A stretch of DNA of 47,218 nucleotides from Spirochaetota bacterium (GTDB lineage: Bacteria; Spirochaetota; Spirochaetia; Treponematales; UBA12059), in NCBI GenBank assembly GCA_003247225.1, contig QKAK01000022.1, positions 1 through 47,218 of the forward strand, read 5' to 3'. The notes under the pieces are model-generated. The model did not search any database and was not told the origin of the DNA. It saw nothing but the letters and a program-made list of their open reading frames with translations. Below are positions 34,305-43,267 of this stretch, piece after piece (position 1 is the stretch's first letter; each line of letters starts with the position of its first letter). The position numbers were made by a program, and so were the translations under genes.

Positions 34305-35560
34305 GCGCTCTTCTTCAGTCCTTCGATGACCGGGGGCGACTTGGACACGACGGTGTCGCGGGTCACGATGACGCGCCGGTCGTCCGAGCCGCTCGGGAGG
34401 TCGTACATGACGTCGATCAGCAGGTTCTCGACGATCGACCTGAGCCCGCGGGCGCCGGTCTTGCGCGCTATGGCCTGCTCGGCTATCGCGTCTATCGCCT
34501 CCGGGGCGAACACGAGCTCGGCGCCGTCGAGCTTGAAGCTCTCCTGGTACTGCTTGAGTATCGAGTTCTTCGGCTCGGTGATGATGCGCTTGAGGTCGTC
34601 GGCCTCGAGGTTGTCGAGGGCCACCTGGATCGGCAGCCGGCCGATGAACTCAGGTATCATGCCGAACTTGACGAGGTCGTCCGGGTGCATGTCCATGAAC
34701 AGCTCGCGGAGGCCTATCTTGGTCTTCTCCTGCAGCTCCGCGCCGAAGCCGAGCGCGGCCTTTGCTACGCGGGCCTCGATGGTCTTGTCCAGGCCGACGA
34801 AGGCGCCGCCGCAGATGAACAGGATGTTCGTCGTATCGATGCGGATGTATTCCTGCTGCGGGTGCTTGCGTCCGCCCTGCGGCGGCACGTTGGCGACGGT
34901 GCCCTCGATGATCTTGAGCAGGGCCTGCTGCACGCCCTCGCCCGAGACGTCCCGGGTGATCGACACGTTCTGCGTCTTGCGGGCTATCTTGTCGATCTCG
35001 TCGATGTAGATGATGCCCTTCTCGGCGAGCGATACGTTGCCGCCGGCGTTCTGGATCAGCTTGAGGAGGATGTTCTCCACGTCCTCGCCGACGTAGCCGG
35101 CCTCGGTCAGCGTCGTGGCGTCGGCGATGGCGAACGGCACGTTCAGCTTCTTGGCCAGCGTGCGGGCGAGCAGCGTCTTACCGGTCCCGGTCGGGCCGAG
35201 CAGGAGCACGTTCGACTTCTCGAGCTCGACGCCGTCGGCCAGGTTGTGCTGGTGGGCTATCCGCTTATAGTGGTTGTAGACCGCCACGGACAGCACCTTC
35301 TTCGCGTAGTCCTGCCCGATGACGAACTGGTCGAGGTAGTCCTTGATGTCCTTGGGCTTGGGCACGTCGGTCGAGAAGTCGCCGGAGGCGGCGCTCTCGT
35401 CCTCGGCGAGGATGCGGTTGCAGACCTGTACGCACTCGTCGCAGATGTAGACGCCGGGGCCGGCTATCAGGCGCTTGGCGAACTCGGCCGACTTGCCGCA
35501 GAACGAGCACTCGTGGAGCTCCTCGCCGTCGGTCCCCTTACTTCCCTTCGACCGCGCCAT
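34301..35560 (-). CDS. clpX: ATP-dependent Clp protease, ATP-binding subunit ClpX
   Basis: A 419-residue unfoldase that feeds substrates to ClpP. The N-terminal zinc-binding domain has C18/C21 and C40/C43. The AAA+ core has Walker A GPTGTGKT (122-129), [11 protein letters not shown] and the GYVGEDVE pore loop. A LGF tripeptide in AALGFGAEL is the likely ClpP-docking loop. It overlaps clpP by 23 bases upstream and lon by 4 bases downstream. Confidence 0.97.
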   Translation of the reverse strand: MARSKGSKGTDGEELHECSFCGKSAEFAKRLIAGPGVYICDECVQVCNRILAEDESAASGDFSTDVPKPKDIKDYLDQFVIGQDYAKKVLSVAVYNHYKRIAHQHNLADGVELEKSNVLLLGPTGTGKTLLARTLAKKLNVPFAIADATTLTEAGYVGEDVENILLKLIQNAGGNVSLAEKGIIYIDEIDKIARKTQNVSITRDVSGEGVQQALLKIIEGTVANVPPQGGRKHPQQEYIRIDTTNILFICGGAFVGLDKTIEARVAKAALGFGAELQEKTKIGLRELFMDMHPDDLVKFGMIPEFIGRLPIQVALDNLEADDLKRIITEPKNSILKQYQESFKLDGAELVFAPEAIDAIAEQAIARKTGARGLRSIVENLLIDVMYDLPSGSDDRRVIVTRDTVVSKSPPVIEGLKKSA

Positions 35561-36158
35561 GCTTCCTCCGCTCCAGGATCGAGTCGACCAGGCCGTACTC
35601 GACCGCCTCCTGCGCCGACATGAAGAAGTCGCGCTCCATATCCTGGGCCACGCGATCGACCGGCTTGCCGGTATGCTTGGCGAAGTACTCCACCGTCATC
35701 TTCTTCATGCGGATGATCTCGCGGGCCTGGATGCTGATGTCGGAGGCCTGCCCCTGGACGCCGCCCCAGGGCTGGTGTATCAGGATCCTCGAGCTGGGCA
35801 GGGCCAGGCGCTTGCCGGCCGCGCCGCCGGCGAGCAGCAGGGCGCCCATGCTCGACGCCTGGCCGACGCAGATGGTCTTCACGTCGGGCTGGACGATCTG
35901 CATCGTGTCGTAGATGGCCAGCCCGGCCGTCACCGCGCCGCCGGGGGAGTTGATATATAGGTCGATATCCTTCTCGGCGTCCTGCGAGGCGAGGAACAGC
36001 AGCTGGGCGACCACGAGGTCGGCCGTCAGGTCGTTGATCTCGCCGTCGACGAAGACGATGCGGTCCTTCAGGAGCCGCGAATAAATATCGTACGAGCGCT
36101 CGCCTATCCCGGTCTGCTCTATGACCACCGGTACGAGGTTGTGCATCTTCTCGATCAT
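35538..36158 (-). CDS. clpP: ATP-dependent Clp protease, proteolytic subunit ClpP
   Basis: A 206-residue serine peptidase forming the barrel used by ClpX. The catalytic triad is Ser103 (ASSMGA), His128 (LIHQPWGG) and Asp177 (ERDFFMSA), with spacing as in E. coli ClpP. I choose the ATG at 36158 because GAGGTG lies 7 bases upstream. A TTG start seven codons earlier is less likely. It follows tig by 23 bases. Confidence 0.96.
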   Translation of the reverse strand: MIEKMHNLVPVVIEQTGIGERSYDIYSRLLKDRIVFVDGEINDLTADLVVAQLLFLASQDAEKDIDLYINSPGGAVTAGLAIYDTMQIVQPDVKTICVGQASSMGALLLAGGAAGKRLALPSSRILIHQPWGGVQGQASDISIQAREIIRMKKMTVEYFAKHTGKPVDRVAQDMERDFFMSAQEAVEYGLVDSILERRKHGAVEGK

Positions 36159-36181
36159 CTCATTGCACCTCGCGGACAAGA

Positions 36182-37540
36182 TTACTCATTTTCCTTGAAT
36201 AAGTCCACGAACGCGATCTTCTTGCCCTTCTTGGCCTTCATCTTCTTCTCGAGGTCGGCGATCAGGCGGTCTTCCTTGATCCTGTCGACGAGGTATTCGA
36301 CCATGCCGCGGCGCTCGTACTCGGCCTTGACCTCCTCGACCGACAGGTTGGAGTCGGCGGCCATCTTGGCGTACTCGGCCGCGACGTCCTCGTCGGAGGC
36401 CGAGTACTTGCCCTCCTCGGTCAGCTTGTCGAGCACGAGCCTCGTCTTGATCGCCTTCTCGGCCTCCGGCCTCCACTCCTCGCGCAGCTGGTCGACGCTG
36501 CGGCCGCTCATGCTGACGATCTGGGCCAGGCGCTCCTCGCTATCGATGCCCATGCGCTGCATCAGGTTGCGCAGCCGCATCTCGAGCTCGGCGGCGACCA
36601 TCGAGGCCGGGAGGTCGACGGTCGACTTCTCGACGAGCGCGTCGACGACGCCCTTCTCGCGGAGGCTCTTGAGCCTGTCCTCGAGGCGCTTCTCGAGCTT
36701 GGCCCGGATATCGGCCTTGAGGTCGTCGAGGGTCTTGAACTTCTCCGATACGTCCTGGGCCAGATCGTCGTCGAGCTCGGGGAGCTTCTTCTCCTTGAGC
36801 TTGGTCAGCTTGACGCGCAGCTTCTTGGTCTGGCCGGCCAGCTCGGAGTACTCGAAGTCGGCCGGGAAGGCCTTCTCGATCGTCTTCTCGGCGTCCTTCT
36901 TCATGCCGATCACGTCGTCGTCGAATTTATACAGGTTGTGGCCGGAGCCCAGCTCGAAGACGAAGTCCTGGCGCTCGGTGCCCTTGACCGGCTCGCCGGA
37001 CTCGTCGAGCTCGGCGTAGTCGACCGTGGCGATATCGCCCTTCTTGGCGGCGGCCTTGTCGTCCTTGTCCATGACGATGGCGTTGCGGTCGCGGATCTCG
37101 TCGAGCTCGCGCTCCTCGTCGGCCTTGGCGATGGTCACCTGGGGCAGCTCGAGCTCCATGCCCTCTATGTCGCCGGGTACGACCTCGGGGAATACGTCGT
37201 AGGTGACGGAGAACGAGAAGTCGGCGTCGAGCTCGAAGGCGGGCTGGCCGTCGAGAGACGGCTGGGCGTACGACAGCGGGACGAGGGCCTCTCCGTCGAG
37301 CGCCTTCTCGACCGCCTCGTCCATCACGCGGCCCATCGCGTCGAGCTTGAGCTGAGGTCCGAACTTGCGCTCGAGTATATTCGCGGGCACCTTGCCCTTG
37401 CGGAAGCCGTCTATCCTGACGTTCTTCGCGTAATCCTTGAGCAGGGCGTCGTAGGCGGCCCGGACGTCGTCCTTGCCTACGGTGACGGTGAGCCTGACCG
37501 CGGAATGCTCCAGCTTCTCGATATTCTTCGTTACGACCAC
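36182..37540 (-). CDS. tig: Trigger factor
   Basis: A ribosome-associated chaperone with peptidyl-prolyl isomerase activity, 452 residues from the GTG at 37540, preceded by AAGGGG. The N-terminal ribosome-binding region contains the signature [17 protein letters not shown]. The FKBP-like domain follows ([11 protein letters not shown] to [10 protein letters not shown]), then a long helical, Lys/Glu-rich C-terminal chaperone domain. A longer upstream reading is rejected as it lacks family similarity. First gene of tig-clpP-clpX-lon. Confidence 0.95.
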   Translation of the reverse strand: MVVTKNIEKLEHSAVRLTVTVGKDDVRAAYDALLKDYAKNVRIDGFRKGKVPANILERKFGPQLKLDAMGRVMDEAVEKALDGEALVPLSYAQPSLDGQPAFELDADFSFSVTYDVFPEVVPGDIEGMELELPQVTIAKADEERELDEIRDRNAIVMDKDDKAAAKKGDIATVDYAELDESGEPVKGTERQDFVFELGSGHNLYKFDDDVIGMKKDAEKTIEKAFPADFEYSELAGQTKKLRVKLTKLKEKKLPELDDDLAQDVSEKFKTLDDLKADIRAKLEKRLEDRLKSLREKGVVDALVEKSTVDLPASMVAAELEMRLRNLMQRMGIDSEERLAQIVSMSGRSVDQLREEWRPEAEKAIKTRLVLDKLTEEGKYSASDEDVAAEYAKMAADSNLSVEEVKAEYERRGMVEYLVDRIKEDRLIADLEKKMKAKKGKKIAFVDLFKENE

Positions 37541-37581
37541 GTGTATTCCCCTTCTCCTGCGGGACCGCGGAAGGGCCCGCC

Positions 37582-37587
37582 AGTATA
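37582..37587 (-). promoter_or_regulatory. Possible -10 element for tig
   Basis: TATACT on the minus strand, about 40 bases before the tig GTG, in the gap between tig and the tRNA terminator. No good -35 at 16-18 bases. Listed because the terminator upstream implies tig needs its own promoter. Confidence 0.3.
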
Positions 37588-37634
37588 CGTAGCATTGGAA
37601 GCGAGCCGTCTGCCGCGGCGGCGTCGCTAACGAC

Positions 37635-37673
37635 AAAAAAATAAGGCGATCCGGGAGTTCTCCGGACCGCCTT
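37635..37673 (-). terminator. Intrinsic terminator of the tRNA cluster
   Basis: On the minus strand AAGGCG (37673-37668) pairs with CGCCTT (37648-37643), extended inside by GTCCGG/CCGGAT around a short loop, and is followed by a run of seven T (37641-37635). It ends the tRNA transcript ahead of tig. Confidence 0.9.
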
Positions 37674-37680
37674 CACGTCG

Positions 37681-37752
37681 AGCGGGAAACGGGAGTCGGA
37701 CCCGCGACATCCACCTTGGCAAGGTGGCGCTCTACCACTGAGCTATTCCCGC
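37681..37752 (-). tRNA. tRNA-Gly (anticodon GCC)
   Basis: Acceptor GCGGGAA/TTCCCGC, anticodon arm CCACC-TTGCCAA-GGTGG giving GCC, T arm GCGGGTCCGACTCCCG. The discriminator is T, and the next bases (CGA) are not CCA. Confidence 0.95.
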
Positions 37753-37795
37753 GATGCAGTTCCATCTTCGCCGACGCTCGGAACGTCCGATCTAC

Positions 37796-37876
37796 TGCGA
37801 GAGAAGGGACTTGAACCCTTACGCCGGAGGCACCAGATCCTAAGTCTGGCGTGTCTGCCAATTCCACCACTCTCGC
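37796..37876 (-). tRNA. tRNA-Leu (anticodon TAG)
   Basis: Acceptor GCGAGAG/CTCTCGC with A discriminator, long variable arm typical of class II tRNAs, anticodon arm CCAGA-CTTAGGA-TCTGG giving TAG. No CCA is encoded. Confidence 0.95.
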
Positions 37877-37961
37877 TCGGAACTATAGGGTCCGAACGAT
37901 ATCGAAATCGGCAAACCCTGTCAAGGGCGACGCCCCGGGCGACGAGCGCCCGAGACGTTCT

Positions 37962-38034
37962 TGAGCCGTGCAGGGATCGAACCTGCGACCCGCAGATTAA
38001 GAGTCTGCTGCTCTACCAGCTGAGCTAACGGCCC
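37962..38034 (-). tRNA. tRNA-Lys (anticodon CTT)
   Basis: Acceptor GGGCCGT/ACGGCTC with A discriminator, anticodon arm GCAGA-CTCTTAA-TCTGC giving CTT, T loop GGTTCGATCCC. No CCA is encoded. Confidence 0.95.
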
Positions 38035-38065
38035 TGGTACAAACACAAAACACAAAACAAATCGC

Positions 38066-38139
38066 TGCGTCCGGAGGGAGTCGAACCCCCGACCTACGGA
38101 TTCGAAGTCCGTCGCTCTATCCAGCTGAGCTACGAACGC
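38066..38139 (-). tRNA. tRNA-Arg (anticodon TCG)
   Basis: Acceptor GCGTTCG/CGGACGC with A discriminator, anticodon arm ACGGA-CTTCGAA-TCCGT giving TCG. No CCA is encoded. Confidence 0.94.
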
Positions 38140-38181
38140 CCGTCGCCGATCGGCCCCAGGCGCCGGAATCAGACGAGCTAG

Positions 38182-38254
38182 GGTGGATGACGGGGTTCGA
38201 ACCCGCGACAACCAGATCCACATTCTGGGACTCTACCGCTGAGCTACATCCACC
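38182..38254 (-). tRNA. tRNA-His (anticodon GTG)
   Basis: Acceptor GTGGATG/CATCCAC with the extra 5' G (from position 38254) facing the C discriminator, the identity pair of tRNA-His. Anticodon arm CCAGA-ATGTGGA-TCTGG gives GTG. First gene of the cluster; no CCA is encoded. Confidence 0.95.
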
Positions 38255-38272
38255 GTGCGCTTGGCGAGACGT

Positions 38273-38301
38273 ACTATGCCAAAACGCAAAAAAAGTGTCA
38301 A
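38273..38301 (-). promoter_or_regulatory. Promoter of the tRNA cluster
   Basis: On the minus strand a perfect TTGACA (38301-38296), 17 bases containing a T7 run, then CATAGT (38278-38273), about 19 bases before tRNA-His. Near-consensus and correctly placed. Confidence 0.75.
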
Positions 38302-38309
38302 GTGGATTT

Positions 38310-39326
38310 CTAAAAAATATTTCGCTCGCCGCGGATCGGGCTGATCTCGCCGCAGGAGGCGCAGCGGCCGTCCTTGAGCCCGGAGGCGTCGACGGCGTAG
38401 CCGATCCTCGAGACGAGTACGGCGCCGCAGGCCCGGCAGAGCGTGACGGAGCGCTCGCCGGGTACGTTGCCGGTATAGACGTAGCGAAGGCTCCGACGGG
38501 CGACGTCCGCGAGGGAGCGCAGCGACGACGCCTTGGTCGCCGGGATCGTATAGCGGTACATGGGACGGTACGCCGACAGGTGGTACGGAATGTCGGGCGA
38601 CAACGAGGCCAGGAAGCTCGCGATAGCGGCTATCCCGGCGGGGTCGTCGTTCTTGCCCGGGATGACCAGCGTGGTGACCTCGACGTGCACGCCGCGCTCG
38701 ACGGCGGCCGTCACGAAGCGCTTGACCGACTCCAGGTCGCCGCCCAGCTCGTCGCGGTAGAAGCCCTCGTCCCACGACTTCAGGTCTACGTTGACGGCGT
38801 CGCACTGCGACAGTACGTCGGCGGCGGCCTCGTCGCCGCAGCAGCCGTTGGTGACGAGCGCGTTGGCCAGGCCGGCGGCCCGGGCCGCCCTCATGCACGC
38901 CGCGACGAACTCGGCGTGGACGAGGGGCTCCGAGTACGTATGCGCCAGCGACGGGCAGCCGGCCGCCCGCGCCTCCGCGGCGAGGCCGGCCGGGTCGACG
39001 CGACGCGTCGCGGCGTCGACGCGCTGGGATATCCCGTGGTTCTGGCAGAACGGGCAGCGGAGGTTGCAGCCAAGGTAGCCGACCGAGTAGGTCTCGCTGC
39101 CCGGCATGAAGTGGTACAGGGGCTTCTTCTCGATAGGGTCGGCCGAGACGGCGCTGGCCATGCCGTAGAACGGCAGCGCCATGGCGCCGCCCGCGTTGCG
39201 CCTGACCCTGCAGGCGCCGGAGCCGCCGTCGCGTATGACGCAGCGGCGGTGGCAGAGCCGGCAGCGCAGGTCGCCGCCCGGAAGGCGCTCGTAATATCGG
39301 GCCGGCGATCCGGCGCGGGCATCCAC
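38310..39326 (-). CDS. amrS: AmmeMemoRadiSam system radical SAM enzyme
   Basis: A 338-residue radical-SAM protein resembling pyruvate-formate-lyase-activating enzymes. The 4Fe-4S motif is C87-x3-C91-x2-C94 (CNLRCPFCQNH). Extra cysteines flank the barrel: N-terminal C22, C25, C29, C39 (CRLCHRRC...C), and two C-terminal C-x-x-C pairs (CRACG, CASCG) that look like a zinc ribbon. This layout is that of the AmmeMemoRadiSam radical-SAM subfamily. It ends an operon with lnt and an unknown gene. Its usual partners AMMECR1 and Memo lie elsewhere in the window. Reaction unknown. Confidence 0.92.
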   Translation of the reverse strand: MDARAGSPARYYERLPGGDLRCRLCHRRCVIRDGGSGACRVRRNAGGAMALPFYGMASAVSADPIEKKPLYHFMPGSETYSVGYLGCNLRCPFCQNHGISQRVDAATRRVDPAGLAAEARAAGCPSLAHTYSEPLVHAEFVAACMRAARAAGLANALVTNGCCGDEAAADVLSQCDAVNVDLKSWDEGFYRDELGGDLESVKRFVTAAVERGVHVEVTTLVIPGKNDDPAGIAAIASFLASLSPDIPYHLSAYRPMYRYTIPATKASSLRSLADVARRSLRYVYTGNVPGERSVTLCRACGAVLVSRIGYAVDASGLKDGRCASCGEISPIRGERNIF

Positions 39327-39330
39327 GGCG

Positions 39331-39705
39331 CTAGCCCCGGTGCCGTCCGAGCAGCTTCTCCTTGAACGCCTTCGCGTCGTTCATGTAGCGCAGCGGCGCG
39401 TCGACCTCGAACGGCTCGTAGCGTATGCCGACCGCGCCGCGGCGTATCCAGAGCCGCACGATGCGGTAGCTCTCGCCCGCCTCGGTCACCGGGCTCGGCA
39501 GGTCCTGGGCGCCGACGATGTCGGCCGCCTTGAATTCGTAGATGGCGGACTCCCCGGCGTTCGGCTCGACGAGCAGGATGATCTTGCCGTCGTCGTAGGG
39601 ATGCTTCCGCGGCGAGCCGGTGAACGCGAGCGCGTCCTGCGGAGGGTCGCTTTTATAGGGTTGAAGCTCGTAGAACGGGCTATTCAGGTATTCGCGTACG
39701 CTCAT
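39331..39705 (-). CDS. Unknown protein between lnt and the radical-SAM gene
   Basis: A 124-residue soluble protein with no recognised family. It contains aromatic and charged stretches (EYLNSPFYELQPYKSDPPQD, RIVRLWIRRGAVGIRYEPF) and no signal peptide, cysteine motif or membrane segment. The ATG overlaps the lnt stop codon by 4 bases and the gene ends 4 bases before amrS, so it is tightly built into the operon. Codon use matches its neighbours, supporting a real gene. Confidence 0.8.
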   Translation of the reverse strand: MSVREYLNSPFYELQPYKSDPPQDALAFTGSPRKHPYDDGKIILLVEPNAGESAIYEFKAADIVGAQDLPSPVTEAGESYRIVRLWIRRGAVGIRYEPFEVDAPLRYMNDAKAFKEKLLGRHRG

Positions 39706-41357
39706 GGATCATCCTTCCTCGACTGAACGTCGTCGAAATATAGTATAAGCGCCAAGGACGCCAGAATACAGGCTAGTACCGTCGCGAACCAGTCTCCGTA
39801 GCGAAGGTACGGCGTTTCCTCGCCTGTATAGACGGGGACCTCGACCAGGCGGGCGTCGGGCTCGAAGAGCGGCAGGGAATCGAGCACGCGTCCGTCTGGG
39901 CCGACCACCGCCGACACGCCCCCGTTCGTCGAGCGCACGAGGGTCCGCCTGAGCTCGACGGCCCTGAAGCGAGCCGCGACGAAATGCTGGATCTCCGCCG
40001 AGTCGGTCCTGGACCAGGCGTCGTTCGTCAGGTTGACCAGGAGCTCGGCGCCGTCGAGGACGAAGCGGCGGCACAGGTAGGCGAACGCGTCCTCGAAGCA
40101 GATCGGCGCGGCGAAGCGCACGTTCCCCGCCCGGGCCGTCGGCAGGTCGAACAGCACGCGCTCCGTTCCCATCGTCCAGCCGGACGCAAGGCCTACGACG
40201 TCCTGGATGAAGGAGCGCACGGCCGGCACCTCCCAGAACGGGATCGCCTCGGCGAACGGGACCGGGTGCGTCTTGGCGTAGGAGCCGACCTGGCGGCCGT
40301 CCGGGTCTATCAGTATCACCGAGTTCGTCGCCTCGAAGCTCTCGTAGTCGAGGATCTCGGGCGCGCCGGTCAGGAGGTAGGCGCCCGAGTCCCGTATGAA
40401 GCTCCTGAGCGGGTAGTCGGCCGGCGCGCGCGCGAAGTAGCGCTGGAAGCCGTTCCATGGCCGGCGCAGCGTCGACTCGCTGAACAGCACGAGGTCCGCG
40501 CCCCCGCCCGAGGCTTCGAGCGCGGCGGCCGCGAGGCCGATCGAGCCGGCCAGGTTCTCGGCCTCGGTGCCCTCCCACGGGTCGACGTTCTGCTGTACGA
40601 GGAGGACATCGACCGTGGCTCGGGCCTCCCGAGGCCGCTCGAGCGCCGCGAGGCCGTAGGCGCAGACGGCGACGAGGCACACGACGGCGACGACGAGATT
40701 ACCCAGGTCCGCGAAGCGGCCGTCGGGCCAGGCGGGCCGGGGCGGCAGTACGGCGGCGAAGCGGCCTGAAGGCGGCCTCTCGGCCGCGCCGTCGGACGCC
40801 GCCCGCAGAGGCGCGGGCGGCCCGCAGAGGGCCTCGCCGATAGAGGCGGATACGAAGGCCAGCGCGAACGACAGCCCGTACACGCCGGTGGACTCGGCTA
40901 TCTGGGTAGCCGGCGATACGGTATTCCAGCTGTACGCGACGAGCCCCCACGGATAGCCGAGGAATCCGGACGACTTGCCCCACTCGAAGACGGCCCAGGC
41001 CATCGCGAAGACGAGCGGCCGCGCGATCCCGCCGCGCTTGAGCGCGCCGCGCAGGTATAGCCCGAGGACGCCGTACACTACCATGTAGGCGATCACCGTC
41101 GTGCCGAGCGTCCAGAACCTGAAGTCCTTGAAGAACCAAAGCCAATAGCTGGAGACGCCGTGGGCCAGGCCGCCGAAGACGGCGCCGACGGCGAAGGCCT
41201 CGCGGTACGACGCGGTTTCGGCCAGGGCGACGAACAGCGGCGCGAGGGCGACGAGGCCGAGGGCCGGGCTGCCCCACGGGAACAGCTCGTTCGGGAGCGA
41301 CAGGGCCAGGAGTACGCTCGAGATCATGCCAAGGAAGAGCCGTCGCGCGATGTCCAT
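39702..41357 (-). CDS. lnt: Apolipoprotein N-acyltransferase
   Basis: An inner-membrane enzyme adding the third acyl chain to lipoproteins, 551 residues from the ATG at 41357. About six hydrophobic segments in the first 190 residues and one at the C-terminus enclose a nitrilase-type domain. The catalytic Glu294 lies in [10 protein letters not shown], Lys362 in YAKTHPVPF and Cys420 in PICFED. Several lipoprotein genes in this window would be substrates. A longer reading that runs antisense through coaD is rejected. Confidence 0.94.
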   Translation of the reverse strand: MDIARRLFLGMISSVLLALSLPNELFPWGSPALGLVALAPLFVALAETASYREAFAVGAVFGGLAHGVSSYWLWFFKDFRFWTLGTTVIAYMVVYGVLGLYLRGALKRGGIARPLVFAMAWAVFEWGKSSGFLGYPWGLVAYSWNTVSPATQIAESTGVYGLSFALAFVSASIGEALCGPPAPLRAASDGAAERPPSGRFAAVLPPRPAWPDGRFADLGNLVVAVVCLVAVCAYGLAALERPREARATVDVLLVQQNVDPWEGTEAENLAGSIGLAAAALEASGGGADLVLFSESTLRRPWNGFQRYFARAPADYPLRSFIRDSGAYLLTGAPEILDYESFEATNSVILIDPDGRQVGSYAKTHPVPFAEAIPFWEVPAVRSFIQDVVGLASGWTMGTERVLFDLPTARAGNVRFAAPICFEDAFAYLCRRFVLDGAELLVNLTNDAWSRTDSAEIQHFVAARFRAVELRRTLVRSTNGGVSAVVGPDGRVLDSLPLFEPDARLVEVPVYTGEETPYLRYGDWFATVLACILASLALILYFDDVQSRKDDP

Positions 41358-41363
41358 GGCCCC

Positions 41364-41369
41364 ATGATA
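41364..41369 (-). promoter_or_regulatory. -10 element of lnt (leaderless type)
   Basis: TATCAT on the minus strand, 6 bases before the lnt ATG. No clear -35 and no Shine-Dalgarno. Confidence 0.45.
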
Positions 41370-41394
41370 CACGCAGATCGGGCGGAGCGCCACC

Positions 41395-41423
41395 TTGACG
41401 CCGGACGGCGCCGCGGTTATGGT
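41395..41423 (+). promoter_or_regulatory. coaD promoter (leaderless type)
   Basis: TTGACG (41395-41400), 17 bases, TATGGT (41418-41423), 6 bases, then the ATG at 41430. Best example of the promoter-next-to-start arrangement in this window. Confidence 0.65.
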
Positions 41424-41429
41424 TCGTCC

Positions 41430-41924
41430 ATGGTCAAGGCCGTCTTTCCCGGTTCGTTCGATCCCCCGACCTACGGGCACCTGAACATCATCGAGCGCGC
41501 CCGCACTATATTCGAGCGGGTCCTGGTCGTCGTCGCGGTCAACCGCGACAAGCGATACCTGTTCGACGCCGACGAGCGCATGGCGTTCATGCAGGAGCTG
41601 GTAGCGCCCTGGCCGAACGTCGAGGTGCACCGCTGCGACACCCTGATAGTCGATTTCGCGCGCGAGCACGCCTGCAGGGTGCTGCTGCGCGGCGTCAGGA
41701 GCGTGCAGGACTTCTCGTACGAGTTCGAGCTGTCCATCCTGAACAAGGGCGTCGGGCCGGAGATCGAGACGGTCTTCATGCCCACCGACCAGAAATTCTT
41801 CGTGCTGCGCTCGAGCGCGATCAAGGAGCTCGCGTCCTTCGGCGGCGACGTCAGCGCGATGGTTCCCCCGGTCGTGGCCAAGGCGCTCGAGCGTTTCAGG
41901 GAAGGAAGCTATTCGTCGTCTTGA
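41430..41924 (+). CDS. coaD: Phosphopantetheine adenylyltransferase
   Basis: The penultimate step of coenzyme A synthesis, adenylating 4'-phosphopantetheine; 164 residues. The nucleotidyltransferase motif T/HxGH appears as [15 protein letters not shown], and the C-terminal half has [17 protein letters not shown] and the [14 protein letters not shown] block. Length normal. It diverges from lnt, and its stop codon lies within the -35 hexamer of the rpmF promoter. Confidence 0.96.
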   Translation: MVKAVFPGSFDPPTYGHLNIIERARTIFERVLVVVAVNRDKRYLFDADERMAFMQELVAPWPNVEVHRCDTLIVDFAREHACRVLLRGVRSVQDFSYEFELSILNKGVGPEIETVFMPTDQKFFVLRSSAIKELASFGGDVSAMVPPVVAKALERFREGSYSSS

Positions 41925-41949
41925 CAAATTCCGAGTATTTCGTTATCGT
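41921..41949 (+). promoter_or_regulatory. Promoter of rpmF-acpP-rnc
   Basis: A perfect TTGACA (41921-41926), 17 bases, TATCGT (41944-41949). The coaD stop codon (41922-41924) is part of the -35. The leader of about 40 bases carries GAGG before rpmF. Confidence 0.75.
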
Positions 41950-41996
41950 GCGCCGGTATCCGTTACAGGCACATTTTGTGGGAATGAGGTTATAGT

Positions 41997-42185
41997 ATGG
42001 CTGTACCCAGATGTAATACTTCGAAGGCACGTTCGCGCAGGCGCCGCTCGATCAACATGAAGCTCGTGGCGCCGACGATCGTAACCTGCGGGAACTGCGG
42101 CAACGCCGTGCTGTTCCACAGGGTTTGCCCGAAGTGCGGCTTCTATCGCGGCAGGCAGGTTCTGACCCCAGAAACCAACGCGTAA
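41997..42185 (+). CDS. rpmF: 50S ribosomal protein L32
   Basis: A 62-residue L32 with the N-terminal MAVPRCNTSKARSRRRRS and a four-cysteine zinc site (CGNC ... CPKC). First gene of a translation/fatty-acid operon with acpP, a common pairing. Confidence 0.96.
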   Translation: MAVPRCNTSKARSRRRRSINMKLVAPTIVTCGNCGNAVLFHRVCPKCGFYRGRQVLTPETNA

Positions 42186-42197
42186 AGGAGACTCGCC

Positions 42198-42431
42198 ATG
42201 GACGAGTTGTATGAGAAGATCAAGAAGATAATCGCCGATAAGCTCGAGGTCGAGGAGTCCAAGATCAACCTCGACGCCAGCTTCAGGCAGGACCTCGGCG
42301 CCGACAGCCTCGACACCTACGAGCTGGTCTACGGCATCGAGGAAGAGCTGAAGATCCGCATCCCCGACGAGAAGGCCAACGAGTTCGAGACCGTCCGGGA
42401 CGCGTACGAATTCATCAAGTCCCAGGTGTGA
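42198..42431 (+). CDS. acpP: Acyl carrier protein
   Basis: A 77-residue acidic four-helix carrier for fatty-acid synthesis. The phosphopantetheine site is Ser37 in LGADSLD. AAGGAG precedes the ATG. Its prosthetic group derives from coenzyme A, whose enzyme coaD is the gene before rpmF. Confidence 0.97.
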   Translation: MDELYEKIKKIIADKLEVEESKINLDASFRQDLGADSLDTYELVYGIEEELKIRIPDEKANEFETVRDAYEFIKSQV

Positions 42432-42488
42432 CGTAGCCGGGCGGGCTCACGGGCCCGTCCGCAATCGTCGGTCAAGGAGGCCGCGATC

Positions 42489-43256
42489 GTGTCCTTCCGT
42501 TACGACGACATAGGTCGTGACCGGCTGGAGGCGCTCGCGGCCTTTCAGCGCTCTATACGGTTCCGCTTCAAGAACGCATCCCTCCTCAACCGGGCGCTGA
42601 CCCACCGCTCCTACGTCAACGAGGATCCGTCGTCGCGCGGCAACAACGAGCGGCTCGAATTCCTCGGGGACGCGGTGCTCGGCATGGCCACCGCGTCGCG
42701 CCTGTTCGTCGCGCTCGGCGATAAGTCCGAGGGCGACCTGGCCAGGATCAAGAGCTTCGTCGTATCCGAGGATACCCTGTCGGACATAGCCTCGCGGCTC
42801 GGAGTCGACGGGGTGCTGCTCGTCGGCAAGGGCGAGGAACGGTCGGGCGGCCGCAACAAGAAGGCCATCCTGGCCGACGCGATGGAGGCGGTCTTCGGCG
42901 CGGCCTACCTCGACGCCGGATTCGAGAAGGCCAAGGACCTCGTGCTGTCGCTGATCGACCCGGAGATTGACAAGGTCCTGACCGATAGGCACCGCAAGGA
43001 CTACAAGACGATACTCCAGGAATACGCCCAGAAGTGGCACCGCTGCTATCCGGTCTATACGCTCGAGCGGAAGACCGGCCCGGACCACGACCGCACCTAC
43101 TGGATGCGCTGCGAGCTGCTCGGCGCCGGCTACGGCCCGGCCGAGGGCAAGACCAAGAAGGACGCCGAGCAGGCGTCCGCCGCCATGGCCTACGAGGCCA
43201 TCGTCGCCAGGGGCGACGCCGAGTCGGAGCGCATACTGTCGATGAAGCGGCTCTGA
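42489..43256 (+). CDS. rnc: Ribonuclease III
   Basis: A double-strand-specific endoribonuclease for rRNA and mRNA processing, 255 residues. The catalytic signature NERLEFLGDAVL and the second acidic cluster ADAMEAVFGAAYLDAG are present, followed by a dsRNA-binding domain (DYKTILQEYAQKW to KKDAEQASAAMAYEAI). The start is GTG with AAGGAGG upstream. Third gene after rpmF and acpP. Confidence 0.97.
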   Translation: MSFRYDDIGRDRLEALAAFQRSIRFRFKNASLLNRALTHRSYVNEDPSSRGNNERLEFLGDAVLGMATASRLFVALGDKSEGDLARIKSFVVSEDTLSDIASRLGVDGVLLVGKGEERSGGRNKKAILADAMEAVFGAAYLDAGFEKAKDLVLSLIDPEIDKVLTDRHRKDYKTILQEYAQKWHRCYPVYTLERKTGPDHDRTYWMRCELLGAGYGPAEGKTKKDAEQASAAMAYEAIVARGDAESERILSMKRL

Positions 43257-43267
43257 CGCGCCGCGGC

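Noticed and set aside
41358-41927. Upstream in-frame extension of lnt across coaD
   Set aside because: coaD on the other strand is complete and has its own promoter. The Lnt membrane region begins right at 41357.
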